This document shows, in pieces, positions 38,994 to 50,855 of a DNA stretch of 64,000 nucleotides; the first letter of the stretch is position 1; each line of letters begins with the position of its first letter. Below the pieces are notes generated by a model. It ran no database searches and was not told the DNA's origin. It was given only the letters and a program-made list of their open reading frames with translations. Source of the DNA: Poecilobothrus nobilitatus (Eukaryota; Arthropoda; Insecta; Diptera; Dolichopodidae); contig OX352774.1 in the NCBI GenBank assembly GCA_947095535.1, forward strand, positions 265,767,843-265,831,842. Reading direction: 5' to 3'. A program made the position numbers and the translations under genes.

Positions 38994-39225
38994 GGGCATG
39001 TATGAGACGTGTATCACATCGAGAAAAAGCCCACTTGTCCGGAACCCCCCAAAAATTACCAAAATTCAATAGTCCTTTACCGAATCTAAATTTACCAAAA
39101 AAATAAACTTTTTTCTATTATTTTTTGCGAAAATAATTTTTTTAAATTTTCATACAAATATTAACATTTTGTTATGAAAATTATGGTCGACTGACATTTT
39201 GAAGTTTTAATGTATTCATATTATC

Positions 39226-39540
39226 CATAGATATATTACTAATAGATAGGCAGTGAAGAAAATATTTTCAGTCAATTTTGAGAAACAGCTGAGTGAACCG
39301 TGCGTATCTATTGCTTTAGTTTCCTCAGAAATAGATTCCTAAAAGGTGAAATAAATTCATTTTTAATTTTTTTAAAGATTTTATCACTTATTTTGTTACT
39401 TTACAAGTAGTTAAAATTTTGAATAACGTTAATCAAATTAAATTTTAATTTTAAAAACAAAATATATCAATTATTAAATAATATAAAAACTTAAAATCTC
39501 TGAATGAAACTGGTTATGAAAAACTGCTTTATATTATTTT
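39226..39540 (+). repeat. CATAG-end element copy 1 (direct repeat with 41.8 kb)
   Basis: Starts CATAGATATATTACTAATAG, then CAGTCAATTTTGAGAAACAG, and runs to ACTGGTTATGAAAAACTGCT. About 300 bp are repeated in the same orientation at 41,817-42,127 with many small differences. The first 13 bases are the same as the right terminus of the element at 56,804-57,264. The far end of this copy was not identified. Confidence 0.75.
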
Positions 39541-41816
39541 AATAAATATAAACAGCTGAGTGAACGAAATGTATACATATTATAAAATGCATATGAATTT
39601 TTTTGACTGAATACCTTAAGATAGGAAAATACATAAGAAGAAAAGAAACAACTATACCTAACTTCCCATCTATTAGTTTATATTCTATGATATTATCTTT
39701 ATTTATATACATATATTGCAAAGAATTGCCATTGTACAATTTATCTAAAATTCAAAATGAAATTTTTTAATAATAAAAAAGAAAGGGTTGTATAAAACTT
39801 ATTTAGGTAGTTACAGATAATCCCAATTTACATACAATAAAAAATTATTTAATTAATTTGATAAAGTAAAATTTATCAATATTTATCATTATATATATTA
39901 TTCAATTGTTTTATTATTATTTTTCACAGAAAACAGACAAAATTTAATACTTGTTAACTGAACATTATTTTTTTGAAACATTAAGATGAAACATTATATT
40001 TTTCCCCCATGATTTCAAATTCTTTCTAATTAGGAGAGATTTTAAAGTTGACTTCAAAATCATAGTTATTAGTTTTTCCAGAATACTTATAAATAATATA
40101 TAATAAATAAGATTATTTATAAATATAGATTATAATAAATATATATTGTTCATGTCCAGGTAACATTATATGAAAATATATTTATATGTTCAGTTATTGT
40201 TAGTATGTCAATTCGGCATACCGATTTCTTTCAAAAAAATTAAAATGTGTAAAAGAAAATTATTATGTACAATTTTACATATGTAAATTTCTTGTACAAC
40301 CCTTTGGAATTATCTTTTACATTGCACTATGGCAGCACCTTTTAAAAATGCCTTAGTATTGGAAAATCATGTGGCCAATTTAAATAAATATTATTTTCAA
40401 GTTGATCGTTTATATGAAAAATTAGAAAAATCAAAAATAAATAAATAATAAGCTGTAAAAAAAGACATTTGTTAATTCATTTTTTCATTGGTACTCTTAC
40501 GGAATTGCAAATCATGCAAACTGAAAGTTTGTACAAGAACTGTCAAATTTTCTTATTTGCATCGTTTCGGAATCCAGCCCGTCAGTGTTGTTATAGAAGT
40601 TTTTTTCAAATCGTACACTAAATCGTTTCAAAATCGTATTTATCGTATTTTGTATTTTGCAATGGCTACCAGTGTTGCCAGTTCAAAATTTTCAATATAG
40701 TCAAATTTGATCGTTTGACTGGAAAACATTTTAAAAAATCTGGTCAAAAAATTCAGTCAACAAGATATTAGTGTAAAATCGGTCAAAATAAAAACTTTTT
40801 TAAGAAAACGGGCTAACCTTTTGTTGCTGTATTTATGAAGTGGTAAAATACTTAAATAAAAGAAAAAATAATTTTAAAAATAAACAATATGTATTTTATA
40901 AAATAAACAAATAAAATTATTTCATAAATTCGCGAGAAGGTACGTTCTACATTTGCAGAAGAATGGGACAAGAATAATAAATGAAAACATTTTAACATCA
41001 ACGGAAATGAAAACTGCCCATCATTTCTCTTAATTTAAGAAATTTGCTTCCAAAACTCTTCAACTCAATTTTTTCGAGAGATTCGCCAAATATATTAACA
41101 AAATTAAGATTTTTAATTTCCAGGAATCCTGAATCAATAGTTTGCAAATCTGATAGCGAGACTAGATTTGGAAATAAAAATAGGCTCGTACCAACCCTTA
41201 TTAAAATTTAGAAAATAAACTTTCTTTGACATATTAAAATACTGAATTATTGAATATTGATGAAACTTGTATATTATATAGTTGTAACTTGTAACAATAT
41301 TATTCTAACTACAGATATATACATATTTTTTTTGTTTTGGGTCAAAATCATATTTTTCCTTGTTTTGGGTCAGAATCGTATTTTTTTGTCAAAATAAGAT
41401 TAAAAATCGTACATCGTATTTTCCCTTTGATATTCGTACAAAATACGATAATTTGATAAATACGACGCTATAACATCACTGCAGCCCGTGAGCACGTAGA
41501 GCGTAACAGCATTTATGTATAACAACTGCCAGCTAAGTAGATAGCTGAATCCATGTGAAAACGAACGACAACTAGCTAGCTATTGTACCTGTCTATTACA
41601 ACCACGAACGGCAAATAGTGACTTCTAGTTGTAATTTAGTTGTAAATAGTCAATTATTTTGCAACAACGAACTCACTCCTGCTATATTAGTTTTAAATAT
41701 TAATTATGAGTGTATGTACATATTATATAGGTAGTATATTTTTTTGATGGCATATATACATAAATATTTATTATAATTTTAATTACAATGGGATACTTGT
41801 GTAATTTAAGTAATGG
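39541..41816. other. Non-genic sequence with repeat scraps
   Basis: No gene is recognised. Around 39,960-40,080 a diverged piece of the 6.7-kb tandem repeat occurs (GATTTTAAAGTTGACTTCAA). Around 40,500-40,700 and 41,390-41,460, repeated TCGTATTT and AAATCGTA words suggest an old repeat with related ends. A CCAGTGTTGCCAG string at 40,669 recurs inverted at 48,411. Confidence 0.4.
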
Positions 41817-42127
41817 CATAGATATGTTACGCCTAGATAGGCACCAAAATATTTTCAGTCAATTTTGAGAAACAGTTGAGTGAACTGTGCTTATGTATAG
41901 ATTTAGTTTCTTCAGAAATAGTTTCTTAAAAGATGAAATAGTTTCATTTCTAATTTTTTTCGAAGAACTTTATCACTTATTTTGTTACTTTACAAGTAGT
42001 TAAAATTTTTAATAACTCCAATTAAATTAAAATTTTAACTTTAAAAATAAAATACATTTATCAATTATTCAGTAAAACTTAAAATCTCTTGAATGGAACT
42101 GGTTATGAGAAACTGCTTTACATTATT
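41817..42127 (+). repeat. CATAG-end element copy 2
   Basis: Starts CATAGATATGTTACGCCTAG, then TTTTCAGTCAATTTTGAGAA, and ends near GGTTATGAGAAACTGCTTTA. It matches 39,226-39,540 along its whole length. It abuts the next repeat at 42,130, so its 3' part may have been cut off by, or shared with, that element. Confidence 0.75.
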
Positions 42128-42129
42128 AG

Positions 42130-42166
42130 CCCTTATTCCACATAAATTTAATGGACCATTGATGAG
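42130..42166 (+). repeat. Left member of an inverted pair spanning 5.7 kb
   Basis: CCTTATTCCACATAAATTTA followed by ATGGACCATTGATGAG is mirrored at 47,828-47,870, whose reverse complement reads CCCTATTCCACATCAAGTTT, then TTCATCAATTTAATGGACCA. The two may be ends of one element that later received the insertions between them. Confidence 0.5.
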
Positions 42167-42462
42167 CTACCACACACGTCTGTTAAATGTATCCAATTCA
42201 ATTTCGTATCCATTTTTTTGACATTTTACAATGATATAATGGGTGTTTTTCTTTTTTTAGTTCAGAGCAGAACCAGAACTGTCAAAAAAAATTTTGTGTT
42301 TCTTTTTTCACTCTGAATGTTCAGAATTTATCTTTTCTTTCTTTTTTCATTCAGTGTCCGCTCAGAGTATGATCTAAATATTCGATTTTAATTTAGAGAT
42401 ATCGTAGAGCATTTAATTTATTTAATTATTATTGGTAGAAAATGGTACTAATAAATGTCATT

Positions 42463-42713
42463 GGAACAATTTTATTTCATTAACAAAATTACTGATCAGT
42501 TGTTCAGGAAAATGATTACCAATCCGGAACATCTTAAAATTGATTTTTTTTTTAAATATTTAACTTAAAATTTAAAAATTCGTAGCAGAATTTATTCTTT
42601 AGAAATTATTTAATCATTAAATCAACCCTTTTGTTAAATTTTATATGTCTTTGCAAAAAATTGAAAATAAACATTTTCCGCAAGCATTTCAATGATAACT
42701 ATAACTGGCGCCT
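42463..42713 (-). mobile_element. Truncated copy of the 1,467-2,121 element
   Basis: The reverse complement of this stretch aligns with positions 1,467-1,720, starting from the same terminus GGCGCCAGTTATAG(C/T)TATCA and running through AATTCTGCTACGAATTTTTA to TGTTCCAATGA. Only one end is present. Similarity stops at about 42,463. Confidence 0.85.
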
Positions 42714-42747
42714 TAAAATGTGCTGCAAAACTCTCGCGTTAACATTA

Positions 42748-43236
42748 AGGCCAGATTATAATGACGCGTTGTTAAATCTGCACGCGTGCGGCGCGATGAC
42801 ATTTAAAGTAGAATACACAAGTTTAAATGGCTTAAGTTATAATGATGTAGCAACGTTGTAGCAACGCGCCACGCTCTTCTAAAATAGAAAATTGCTCTAA
42901 ATTTGCGCGCGTTGTGAACGGAAAACAAAAACAACAATCAAATTTTAAAATCAAAAGAAAAGCCGAAAGTCAACACAATATAAAAATTAGTGAAAAAAAA
43001 AATAATTAAAATAAAATAGAGAATTTGGAGGAAAAATTTATCATTTTGATTGAATTTTTGAATATTTTTTTTTAACTGTACAAAATTCAAATCTTTCAGT
43101 TTACAAATTGTTTGCGTTTTTATAAAATGTCAAGCGTGTAGTGTCGCGTGATTATAACTTGAAGAAAATTTTATGTTGCGCCGCACGCGTAGCAATGAAA
43201 CAAGCGTAGAATGGACGCGTCATTATAATTTGGCCT
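42748..43236. mobile_element. 489-bp MITE with 22-bp TIRs and TA target duplication
   Basis: The left end AGGCCAGATTATAATGACGC(GT) and the right end, reverse-complemented AGGCCAAATTATAATGACGC(GT), differ at one base. Each is flanked by TA (42,746-42,747 and 43,237-43,238), as in Tc1/mariner-type insertions. The interior is unusually rich in CpG-containing words (GCACGCGTGCGGCGCGATGA, TTGCGCGCGTTGTGAAC) against the AT-rich background. It lies directly after the truncated element at 42,463-42,713 and has no reading frame. Confidence 0.85.
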
Positions 43237-43257
43237 TAGTTGTATTTTGCTGTTGCA

Positions 43258-46200
43258 ACTTTATATTTATTTATTTATTTATTTACTTAATTCAAGTATT
43301 TACATATTACATTTAGATAATTATACTTAATCTAAAATTAATATTAAAGTTATACAAAGCAAAATTTATTTTATAAAAAAAAAAATGTATATTTACTTAT
43401 ATTTAATATTTCACAAAATTTTTACAACAAAAATAGTGAAGAACAATTATGGAATTATTTTGAATAGTGATTTTTTGATCACATCTTTACTCATGTTTAT
43501 ATTTATTATAGTTTTGTATTTATTTATTATAGTTATTTATTATAGTTATGTATTCAACATTCTATTAATCGGCAATATAAGGGGATCAGCCCAATTTAGG
43601 TTTCTTAAGGCGAACCTTAGAAAATTTCTTTGTATTGCTTCAATTCTAACAATATGTTGATGATAGTGTGGAGACCAGACCTGATTTACATACTCCAGAA
43701 TAGGACGAACTAAAGTCGTGTAAAGAGATTTTTTAATATATGGGTCATTAAATTCTCTAGACCATCTTTTTACCAAACCTAGCATTGAGTTTGCTTTACT
43801 AATGATCTTGCTAATATGTGTATTAAAAGTAAATTTACAATCAAAAGTTACACCCAGATCATTAAATTCAGTGACTCTTTTTATTATGTTGTTATTAAAA
43901 GTGTAATTATTTGTGATTAAGTTTAGGGAACGCGTAAATGAAATGACGGCACTTTTATCAATGTTTAAAATATGATTGTTACATTTACATCAGTTCATAA
44001 AGTTATTAAGATCTTTTTGGAAAGAGTCTGCATCATTCATTGAGCATACTTCTTTAAAGATTTTCATGTCGTCCGCGTAAATTTTTATGCAACTGTTCTG
44101 AATAATCTTAGTAACATCATTTATTGAGATAATAAACAACAATGATCCAAGATGACTACCCTGTGGTACTCCAGAATTAGCAACAAAAGATGCTGAAATT
44201 GCTGTTTTGAAAAGAACACTATAGCTACGGTTATTTAAGTGTGAATCAATCCAGTTAATTAAGAAATAAGGAAAACCATATTTTTTTAATTTATAGAGTA
44301 TTACACTATAAGGTAGAAGATCAAACGCTTTACTTAAGTCAGTGTAAACCATGTCAGTTTGGCGCCCAACTTCCATTGTTTTCAAAATAGTTGAAGCTAT
44401 TTCTGTAAGGTTAGTTACAGTTGATCTCTTTTTTACAAATCCATGTTGATCATTCACTATAAATTCAGAACAATAATCATAAATTGCATCAAAAACCATA
44501 AGCTCAAACACTTTCGCAAACTAGAAAGTTTAACAATAGGCCTATAATTCACGACATTACTTTTTGAGTCTTTTTTATGAACTGGCCTTATGTACGATTC
44601 TTTCCATAACTTGTTCCCTAAGCCCCAAAAGCAAAAGATTTATTAAAAAGAAGTGCTATAGGATTAGATAGGGAATCGGCGCAACGCTTTAAAATAATTT
44701 CTGGGAGGTTATCTGGTCCAGGAGCAGAGTTATCACCCAATTTAGTTAGATAAAACTGTATTGCGGCTGGTGTAAAATTAATATTTTGAAGAGCTAAACT
44801 TGGAAAGCCTTCCAAATGGTTAAAATTAGATTCATCAATATCGAAAGAAGAAGTAGAATAACTACTTGCGAAAAAATCTTTAAAATAATTAGATATAACA
44901 ATTGAGTCGTTAGAATTCTGATCTTTGTAAGACATATAATTTGGATATTGATCGGATTTACGTTTTGAATTTACAAGCTTCCAAAAAGATTTAGGATCTG
45001 TACGAAGTTGCGAAGCAATTTTACTAATGTAAGCTTCATATTTAAGACTTAGTAAGGATTTGAATGCGGTAAATAAATTTAAAAAATTTGAATAAGAAAT
45101 ATTATCCTTCTTTTTTAAATATGCATTCCACGCTTTATTTTCTTTATTTCTAAGAGTTTTTAGTTCACCATCATACCATGGTGGGCTTGAATTGATATTT
45201 CTATCACGAACTCGAGGAACATACAAGTCAAATCCATGGTAAATTACTTCGTAAAATTTATCAATCGTTTTATTTATATCATATATGTCTAGTAAAGAAT
45301 TAAAGTCAATTGAAAGAAAAAAATTGTTAAGCATATAAAAATTAGTTTTGGAAAAATTAAATTTATATGAGATATTTAATAACGATTTATTTAAACAATT
45401 ATAATGAAATTCAAAATTGAAAGGGGGATGATGACTATCAATTTTTGAAAGAGGTGTTGCCGTCAATATTCTAGTTACATTTACCCAGTCAGAAGTAAAA
45501 AAAAGGTCTAATTGTTTGTTTAATAGATTTTTAGTTGAAGAGACTTGTTGAAGTCCGCATGCAAGCAAACCGCATGCCACAACTGTTGATTCGACATTAG
45601 AGGTTAAATTAGTCGGAATGTAGAAACATTCCTCGTCATGAAGTTGCCAATTAAGATCCTAACATATTATGAGTTCGTCAAGGTCATTTAATTTATTATT
45701 CAAAGAATCAACAACTGAGCAGAAATCTTGGTAAACTTTTATATTACTATTTGGAGGAATGTAGCAACATAGAATATAATGATTTAAAACATCTAAATCA
45801 ATTTTAACTGCTATTACATCACAGTTTATTAAATCAGGTATTTGTACCTGTGAAGAGTTAAAGTTATTCTTAACTGTTATAAGAACACCTCCACCTTTAG
45901 GAATCAATGAATTATTTAACATATCAATATCATTTTGATATCTATCTTTCCTGTAAAAAGTAGGAATTGTCAAATAATTCAAAGGAATTAATAGAAGGAG
46001 ATAACCAAGTCTCAGTAAGCATAAATATATCCGAGTTTAGTACTTTGGAATTACTAAAAATTTGTGTTGTTTTAGTGCGTAATCCTCTTACATTTTGATA
46101 ATATAATGAGAGATTACTTGTCCTATCTTTATGCTTTATTGTTGATACAGTGATTAAGTTATTTTTAACTTTTGGCAAGAAAAAACTTATAACTTTCTCT

Positions 46201-47440
46201 CGCTCGCTGTAAGTGATTATAGTAGTTACTATTACAATAACTACGAAATTCTTTTAAGTCTTCTTGCATTTTAATGGGCACGCTAATACACTCGTGATAG
46301 TTTACAAAGAGGTCATAAAGAGCTTTGTAATTCATTGGAAGCCCTTCATTATGTAGAAGTATTAAAACATTAGTCTTTGTTTTTCCCTCGATAACACAAT
46401 TATAGAAGTCATCATGCAAGTAAGAGAGGTATAATCGCATAAGATTATATATTGTTTCATCTCTTAATCTTGAGAGGGCATACAATTTATCTTGTTCATT
46501 TAACGATTTTTTAGTCATTCTAACTATTGGTGGCACTAAAGGTTGAACAAAAGTATTATCATTTGTTTGGGGAGCCAACGGTTCAATAGGGGTTTTCGTA
46601 GCACCCAGCTTAACATCCGAAATTTGTGTTGGTCCTTTAATAAAATTATCATACTTATGAATAGTAGTCGTTTTATTATTAATCATAGAATTAGCATTAT
46701 TACCATTACTCATGGAATTATCTGAATATGTGTTAGAAGTGTTAAGTTTTATATCAAATAAAGATGATATTTTTTGTTTTAATTCTAATGTATTATTGCT
46801 GTTATTATCATTATTATTATTACAATTTTTATTATTATTATTAATGTTATTATTGTTATTACTATTATTGTTAACAACATTAATGGTATCAAGATCAATA
46901 CTGTCATTATCATAATTATTATTATTATTGCTATTATTATTATTATTACTATTGCTATTATTATTACCATTATTATTATTATTGTTATTATCATTATTAT
47001 TGTTATTATCATTATTATTATTATCGTTATTATTATCATTATTATTATTATTATTATTATTATTAACGTTGTCATTATCATTATTATTACTGCAATTATT
47101 ACTAATACTATTAACAACATTAATACAATTATCATCGATATTGTCATTACATCATTATCTGTATTAATTGGTAATGTGAGAAATTGACTTGAGAAATTTG
47201 TGAATTTGTTAAATGTGGGAAGTAAACAGTGCTTTTTATAAAGAGGTAGTTTACGTAAAGTAAAATTGTTACTAGATAAAACAGAATCAGTTTTATTGTG
47301 TTGTAAGTTTGATAATGTCTGAGTATGTACATTTACTTTATTAGAGGAAGTTGCAAAAGGATTTAAAAGAGGTGACTTTTTCTGTGATGGTGCTATTTTA
47401 AAGTTAATATTTGAAGTGTCTTTTTGAATAATATGTGTGC
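43258..47440 (-). mobile_element. Near full-length non-LTR retrotransposon (LINE 1; CR1/Jockey-like), disrupted
   Basis: Read on the minus strand. ORF1-like frame from about 47,430, N-rich from about 47,150 to 46,790 and ending at 46,165 (stop TAA). It overlaps an endonuclease/RT frame that opens near 46,190. The APE endonuclease has LYYQNVRGLRTK and LTETWLSPSINS. The RT has PGPDNLPEIILKRCA near 44,700, DLSKAFDLLPYSV near 44,320, SGVPQGSHLGSLLF and the catalytic YADDMKIF near 44,085-44,062. The thumb/C-terminal block RPILEYVNQVWSPHYHQ lies near 43,700. Breaks: a frame shift at about 45,965, a TAG stop at 45,659-45,661, frame shifts at about 44,620 and 44,515, and one at the start of the N-rich tract. 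The 3' end is a (TAAA)n tail at 43,261-43,286. Target duplication is not clear. The copy looks inactive but young. Confidence 0.88.
46785..47150 (-). repeat. AAT/AAC-rich tract encoding an asparagine-rich ORF1 segment
   Basis: On the minus strand the codons AAT, AAC, GAT and AGC run in frame with ORF1 for about 115 codons, interrupted by islands such as YDNDSIDLDTINVVN and NCSNN. Downstream the frame continues without a stop into LELKQKISSLFDIK and on to the ORF1 end at 46,165. The long poly-Ile and poly-Leu frames on the two strands are by-products of the trinucleotide repeat. Confidence 0.8.
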
Positions 47441-47487
47441 GTTAATATTATAACTTATTTTTTTGACCTTATAAAATTTTTCATTGT

Positions 47488-47575
47488 AGCTTTAAATTTA
47501 ACTGCTTTAGTTGTTGCAAGTCACTAATGCATGTATAGTGACTTGCAACAGCTAAAGCAGCTAAATTTTGGTTAT
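47488..47575. repeat. Hairpin: ~36-bp inverted repeat with 9-bp loop
   Basis: The left arm includes CTGCTTTAGTTGTTGCAAGT CACTA (47,501-47,525), the loop is ATGCATGTA, and the right arm is TAGTGACTTGCAACAGCTAA AGCAG. Over the innermost 25 bp there is one mismatch (a G:T-type pair). It lies just beyond the 5' end of LINE 1. Confidence 0.85.
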
Positions 47576-47760
47576 CAAAAATGAATAAAGGTTTTCGGAA
47601 TTTTACGCATTTTTGTCGTTTTTTTTCGTTTTTAAATTTGTTTTTTGTTAGAAGCGACGAAGTGGGAAAGAAAAATAAAAAGTTACAACTGAATAATGCA
47701 ACCAGTGTAAACAGGCGGATATTGAATGAAGGCATTTACATGGTACAATTGCCATGCAAT

Positions 47761-47787
47761 GATACAATATTGATTCAATATTGTATC
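47761..47787. repeat. Perfect 13-bp palindrome with 1-bp centre
   Basis: GATACAATATTGA, then T, then TCAATATTGTATC. It lies close to the right-hand member of the 5.7-kb inverted pair. Confidence 0.85.
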
Positions 47788-47827
47788 GTCTAAAAGTTCT
47801 TAATAGCTTATCAATTTAATTGTCCGT

Positions 47828-47870
47828 TAATGGTCCATTAAATTGATGAAAAACTTGATGTGGAATAGGG
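47828..47870 (-). repeat. Right member of the 5.7-kb inverted pair
   Basis: The reverse complement begins CCCTATTCCACATCAAGTTT and continues TTCATCAATTTAATGGACCA, aligning with 42,130-42,166 with a short insertion. Confidence 0.5.
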
Positions 47871-48250
47871 ACCTATTGCAATTATGCATGTTTTAAATTG
47901 TGGCAACAACAGCCACTCTTTGTTAAATTTTTGTTTAAACCATTTACTTTTTTTCTTGGGTGTTGTTTCTTCATTTTCCATATCAGTTGTAATTATATTA
48001 TTGACGATGCTACAAAACTAAATATAAAAAAATATTACAGAACTAAGTATATACCAAATAAGAAATGTTAAATAAATAAAGTATTTACCTTTTTTTTATA
48101 AATCAAACTGATTTTTTCAAATGACTGTCATTTAATGAATTGACAATTACATGACAATTCACAATAGACAATATGGAGTGGGTGAATGCAAAATGCTAGA
48201 TTTGGAATGATAAAAGTGATGCCAACGCTAAAAAGTAGATTGGGTTTGAT

Positions 48251-48311
48251 TTCAAACTAATTTAAAATATTTTGTGAAATTTTTCAAACTAATTCAAAAT
48301 ATTTTGTGAAA
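48251..48311 (+). repeat. Tandem duplication, 32-bp period
   Basis: TTCAAACTAATTTAAAATAT TTTGTGAAA occurs at 48,251 and again at 48,283 with a single T/C change. A looser duplicated GTTTTTCCC(A/T)(T/A)AAATTTAAT segment follows to about 48,385. Confidence 0.8.
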
Positions 48312-48385
48312 GTTTTTCCCATAAATTTAATTCTTAATTCAATTTTTAAAGTTTTTTCCCTAGATTTAATGGTTAATTCCCTCTA

Positions 48386-48854
48386 GGCTAAGGAGAAATC
48401 CCTAGGTCTGGCAACACTGGGTCCAGCTTAGAGCAATTTAGAACAACTAAATGAACACAAAACTAAAACACTTTCGAACAAAACAAATACGTTTCTAAAA
48501 CTAATGAACGCCAACACTTTTACTTTTTTGCTTTAGGTTGTTCTAGGTAGTACTAGAGCTGATTTATAAACACATCTCCTGTTGTAAACATGAAGGAGTG
48601 AAAAAAGATACGTTTTCCACAAGGTCTTTGGGAATATTTGCAGGAGAAACTAAATAATACAAAAAGAGTTACTCGAAAAGTTGCTTAAATTTTTTTGTTA
48701 TGTTTATGCCTATCTACTATCTAGTTAATATATATGATATATCTATGTTCAATTCTATACCACAAATTTGCTGTTTGCGCTAAAGTGACAGTTTTAATAA
48801 AGAATAAACAAACAAATATAAATAAGACAAAATATTAATACACTAAATTCTAAA
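48386..48854. other. Bud13 upstream region
   Basis: Probable promoter and 5' UTR of Bud13. It holds a TCTGGCAACACTGGG word at 48,408-48,422 (the inverse of 40,669). No TATA box was assigned. Nothing else was recognised. Confidence 0.35.
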
Positions 48855-50855
48855 ATGGTTAAAATTTTTCCTGACCAAAAAGAATATTTGAAAAAATATT
48901 TGTCAGGAAATAAACAAAAAAATTTAAAGAAGAAAAGTTTAAATACTTCAAAAAGGTATTTTTTATATAATATTTCACTAATTTATATTTAACAAACTTT
49001 TAATTTAAGTGTGAAACTAATTGACGATGACGAAACAATTAAATCTGCAAATTTGGATGATGATGAGATATTTTTAGATGGAGAAGAAGCTCCACAAATA
49101 GTTTTAGGTGATGGAATCGATTCTTCTTCTCTTCAAGATGGTTTGAAGAGGTGGAAAAGCATTTCTGCTATACAAATGAAAGTTCAGGAGAAATCTAAAT
49201 TTTTAAATAACTTTTCTACAGTAAGTTCACCCAGTACAAGTAAAATTGGAGATGAGGAAAGAAATGTTAATTTGAATTCCAGACAGTTAAATGAAAACAA
49301 TTCAGTATCTAAACCTAAAAAATATATAAATGATAAACAGGACCATTCCTTAAAACATGATAGTGCTTGTTCTGACAATCTATCTTCTCGAATTCTTTAT
49401 GAAGATGCTTCCCCAACTACTAGACAACGTAAAAGCATTAGCAATCATTATTCACCTGAAAGAAATAACTTTAAAAAAAACGATAGGAATAAAGATTTAT
49501 CTTCTCCAAAACGAAGGAACAGAAGTCCTAGCAATGACTTATCACCGCAACGCACAAAAACTACAGAAAGAAATAAGATTAAATATTCGTCACTAAAATG
49601 TGTAGAGAAAACACTTACCACTGGCTTGTCACCACAAACTAGAAGAACAAGTACAAATGACATATCACCCCAACGTAAAAGAAGTTCACGTTGGGATGCT
49701 GTAAATAAAACACGTGAAAGTCAAGATTTCTCGCCAGTGATGCCGAAAAAAAGTAGCTCCAGTAGTGACAAATCACCGCAACGAAAAAACGATTTTGAAA
49801 AAAAAAATAGTAAGCAAGAATTACCTAAGAAAAGAAGTTCGTGTGATAACAAGTCATCTCTTTATAAAAAGAACAGATCAGATCAAGGAAAAATAGATTC
49901 AGAAGAAAGAACAAGAAAAGATTTAAAAGGGAGCACGAAAAAAAGAAATCATAGTAGAGATTTATTAGTAAGAAGCTCCAGTAGCGATTTGTCACCACAA
50001 AGAAAAAAAAATGAAAAAGGACATAACGACAGAGAATCATTTCCAATTAAACGAAGAACAACTTATAGCTCTCCATCTAGAAATTATAAAAGTAATAGTA
50101 GAAGTACATCAAGAACAAAACAAGGTTATACTAAAAATCAAAAAGAAAATTTATCAACAAAACAAAATAATAATCCCCACTTATCGCCACCTCGATTTGA
50201 AAAAACCTATAGAAAAGGAATTTCAAATGAGGATCGAGTAATAAAAATGGCTGATGGAAAACTGTCAGGTCTTAGAAATGCTAAAGATCTCCAAGAAGAC
50301 ATAAAATATATTCGAGAAAAAGAATATGAACTACTCAAAGAAACTTCGATCCAAGCCGGTCAATATGCAGAGCCAGTAATTAGATCACATGCTCGTTATA
50401 ACCTTGAATCACTGGAGAACGAATTAAAAAATAAAAAAAAAGAAGAAGAAAATGAAAAGAAACAAGAAGTATATAATCGTTGGGGTAAAGGATTAAAACA
50501 AATAGAAGACCACAAAACAAAATTAGTAGAACAAAAATATGAAAGCACTAAGCCGTTAGCACGTTACGCTGACGATAAAGATCTGGACAAAATGTTAAAA
50601 CAAGTGGAACGAGAAGGGGATCCAATGTTGGAGTATTTACGGAGTAAAAAAGAAAAAGACAGAATACATAAAAAACATGCTGAAATACCTATTTACAAAG
50701 GAAGTTATCCTGAAAATAGATATAGCATAAGACCAGGTTATAGATGGGATGGAGTCGACAGGTCAAATGGATATGAAAAAAAATATTTTGAAAAGCAAAA
50801 CGCTAAGAGAGCTTTAGAAGAAGAAGCATATCGTTATAGTACAGAAGATATGTGA
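48855..50855 (+). CDS. Bud13: BUD13 homologue, RES-complex splicing factor
   Basis: Nuclear protein of the retention-and-splicing (RES) complex of the activated spliceosome. Two exons, 48855-48955 and 49010-50855 (648 residues). The start ATG gives [18 protein letters not shown], the conserved BUD13 opening, and after a 54-bp intron VKLIDDDE. Residues about 130-390 are a low-complexity Ser/Arg/Lys domain with repeated (S/N)D(L/I/K)SPQR(K/T) units (for example [23 protein letters not shown]), comparable to the repeats of vertebrate BUD13. The Bud13 domain occupies the C-terminal ~200 residues, with the diagnostic [16 protein letters not shown] near nt 50,731-50,780 and the terminal YSTEDM. AATAAA at 50,964-50,969 follows the stop by about 110 bp. 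Convergent with Hop. Confidence 0.95.

Noticed and set aside
40488..40700. 70-codon Cys-containing frame
   Set aside because: No zinc-finger spacing and no homologue recognised; likely part of an old repeat.
46785..47167. Poly-Ile and poly-Leu proteins on both strands
   Set aside because: They are by-products of the ATT/AAT repeat; the frame that joins ORF1 is the Asn-rich one.
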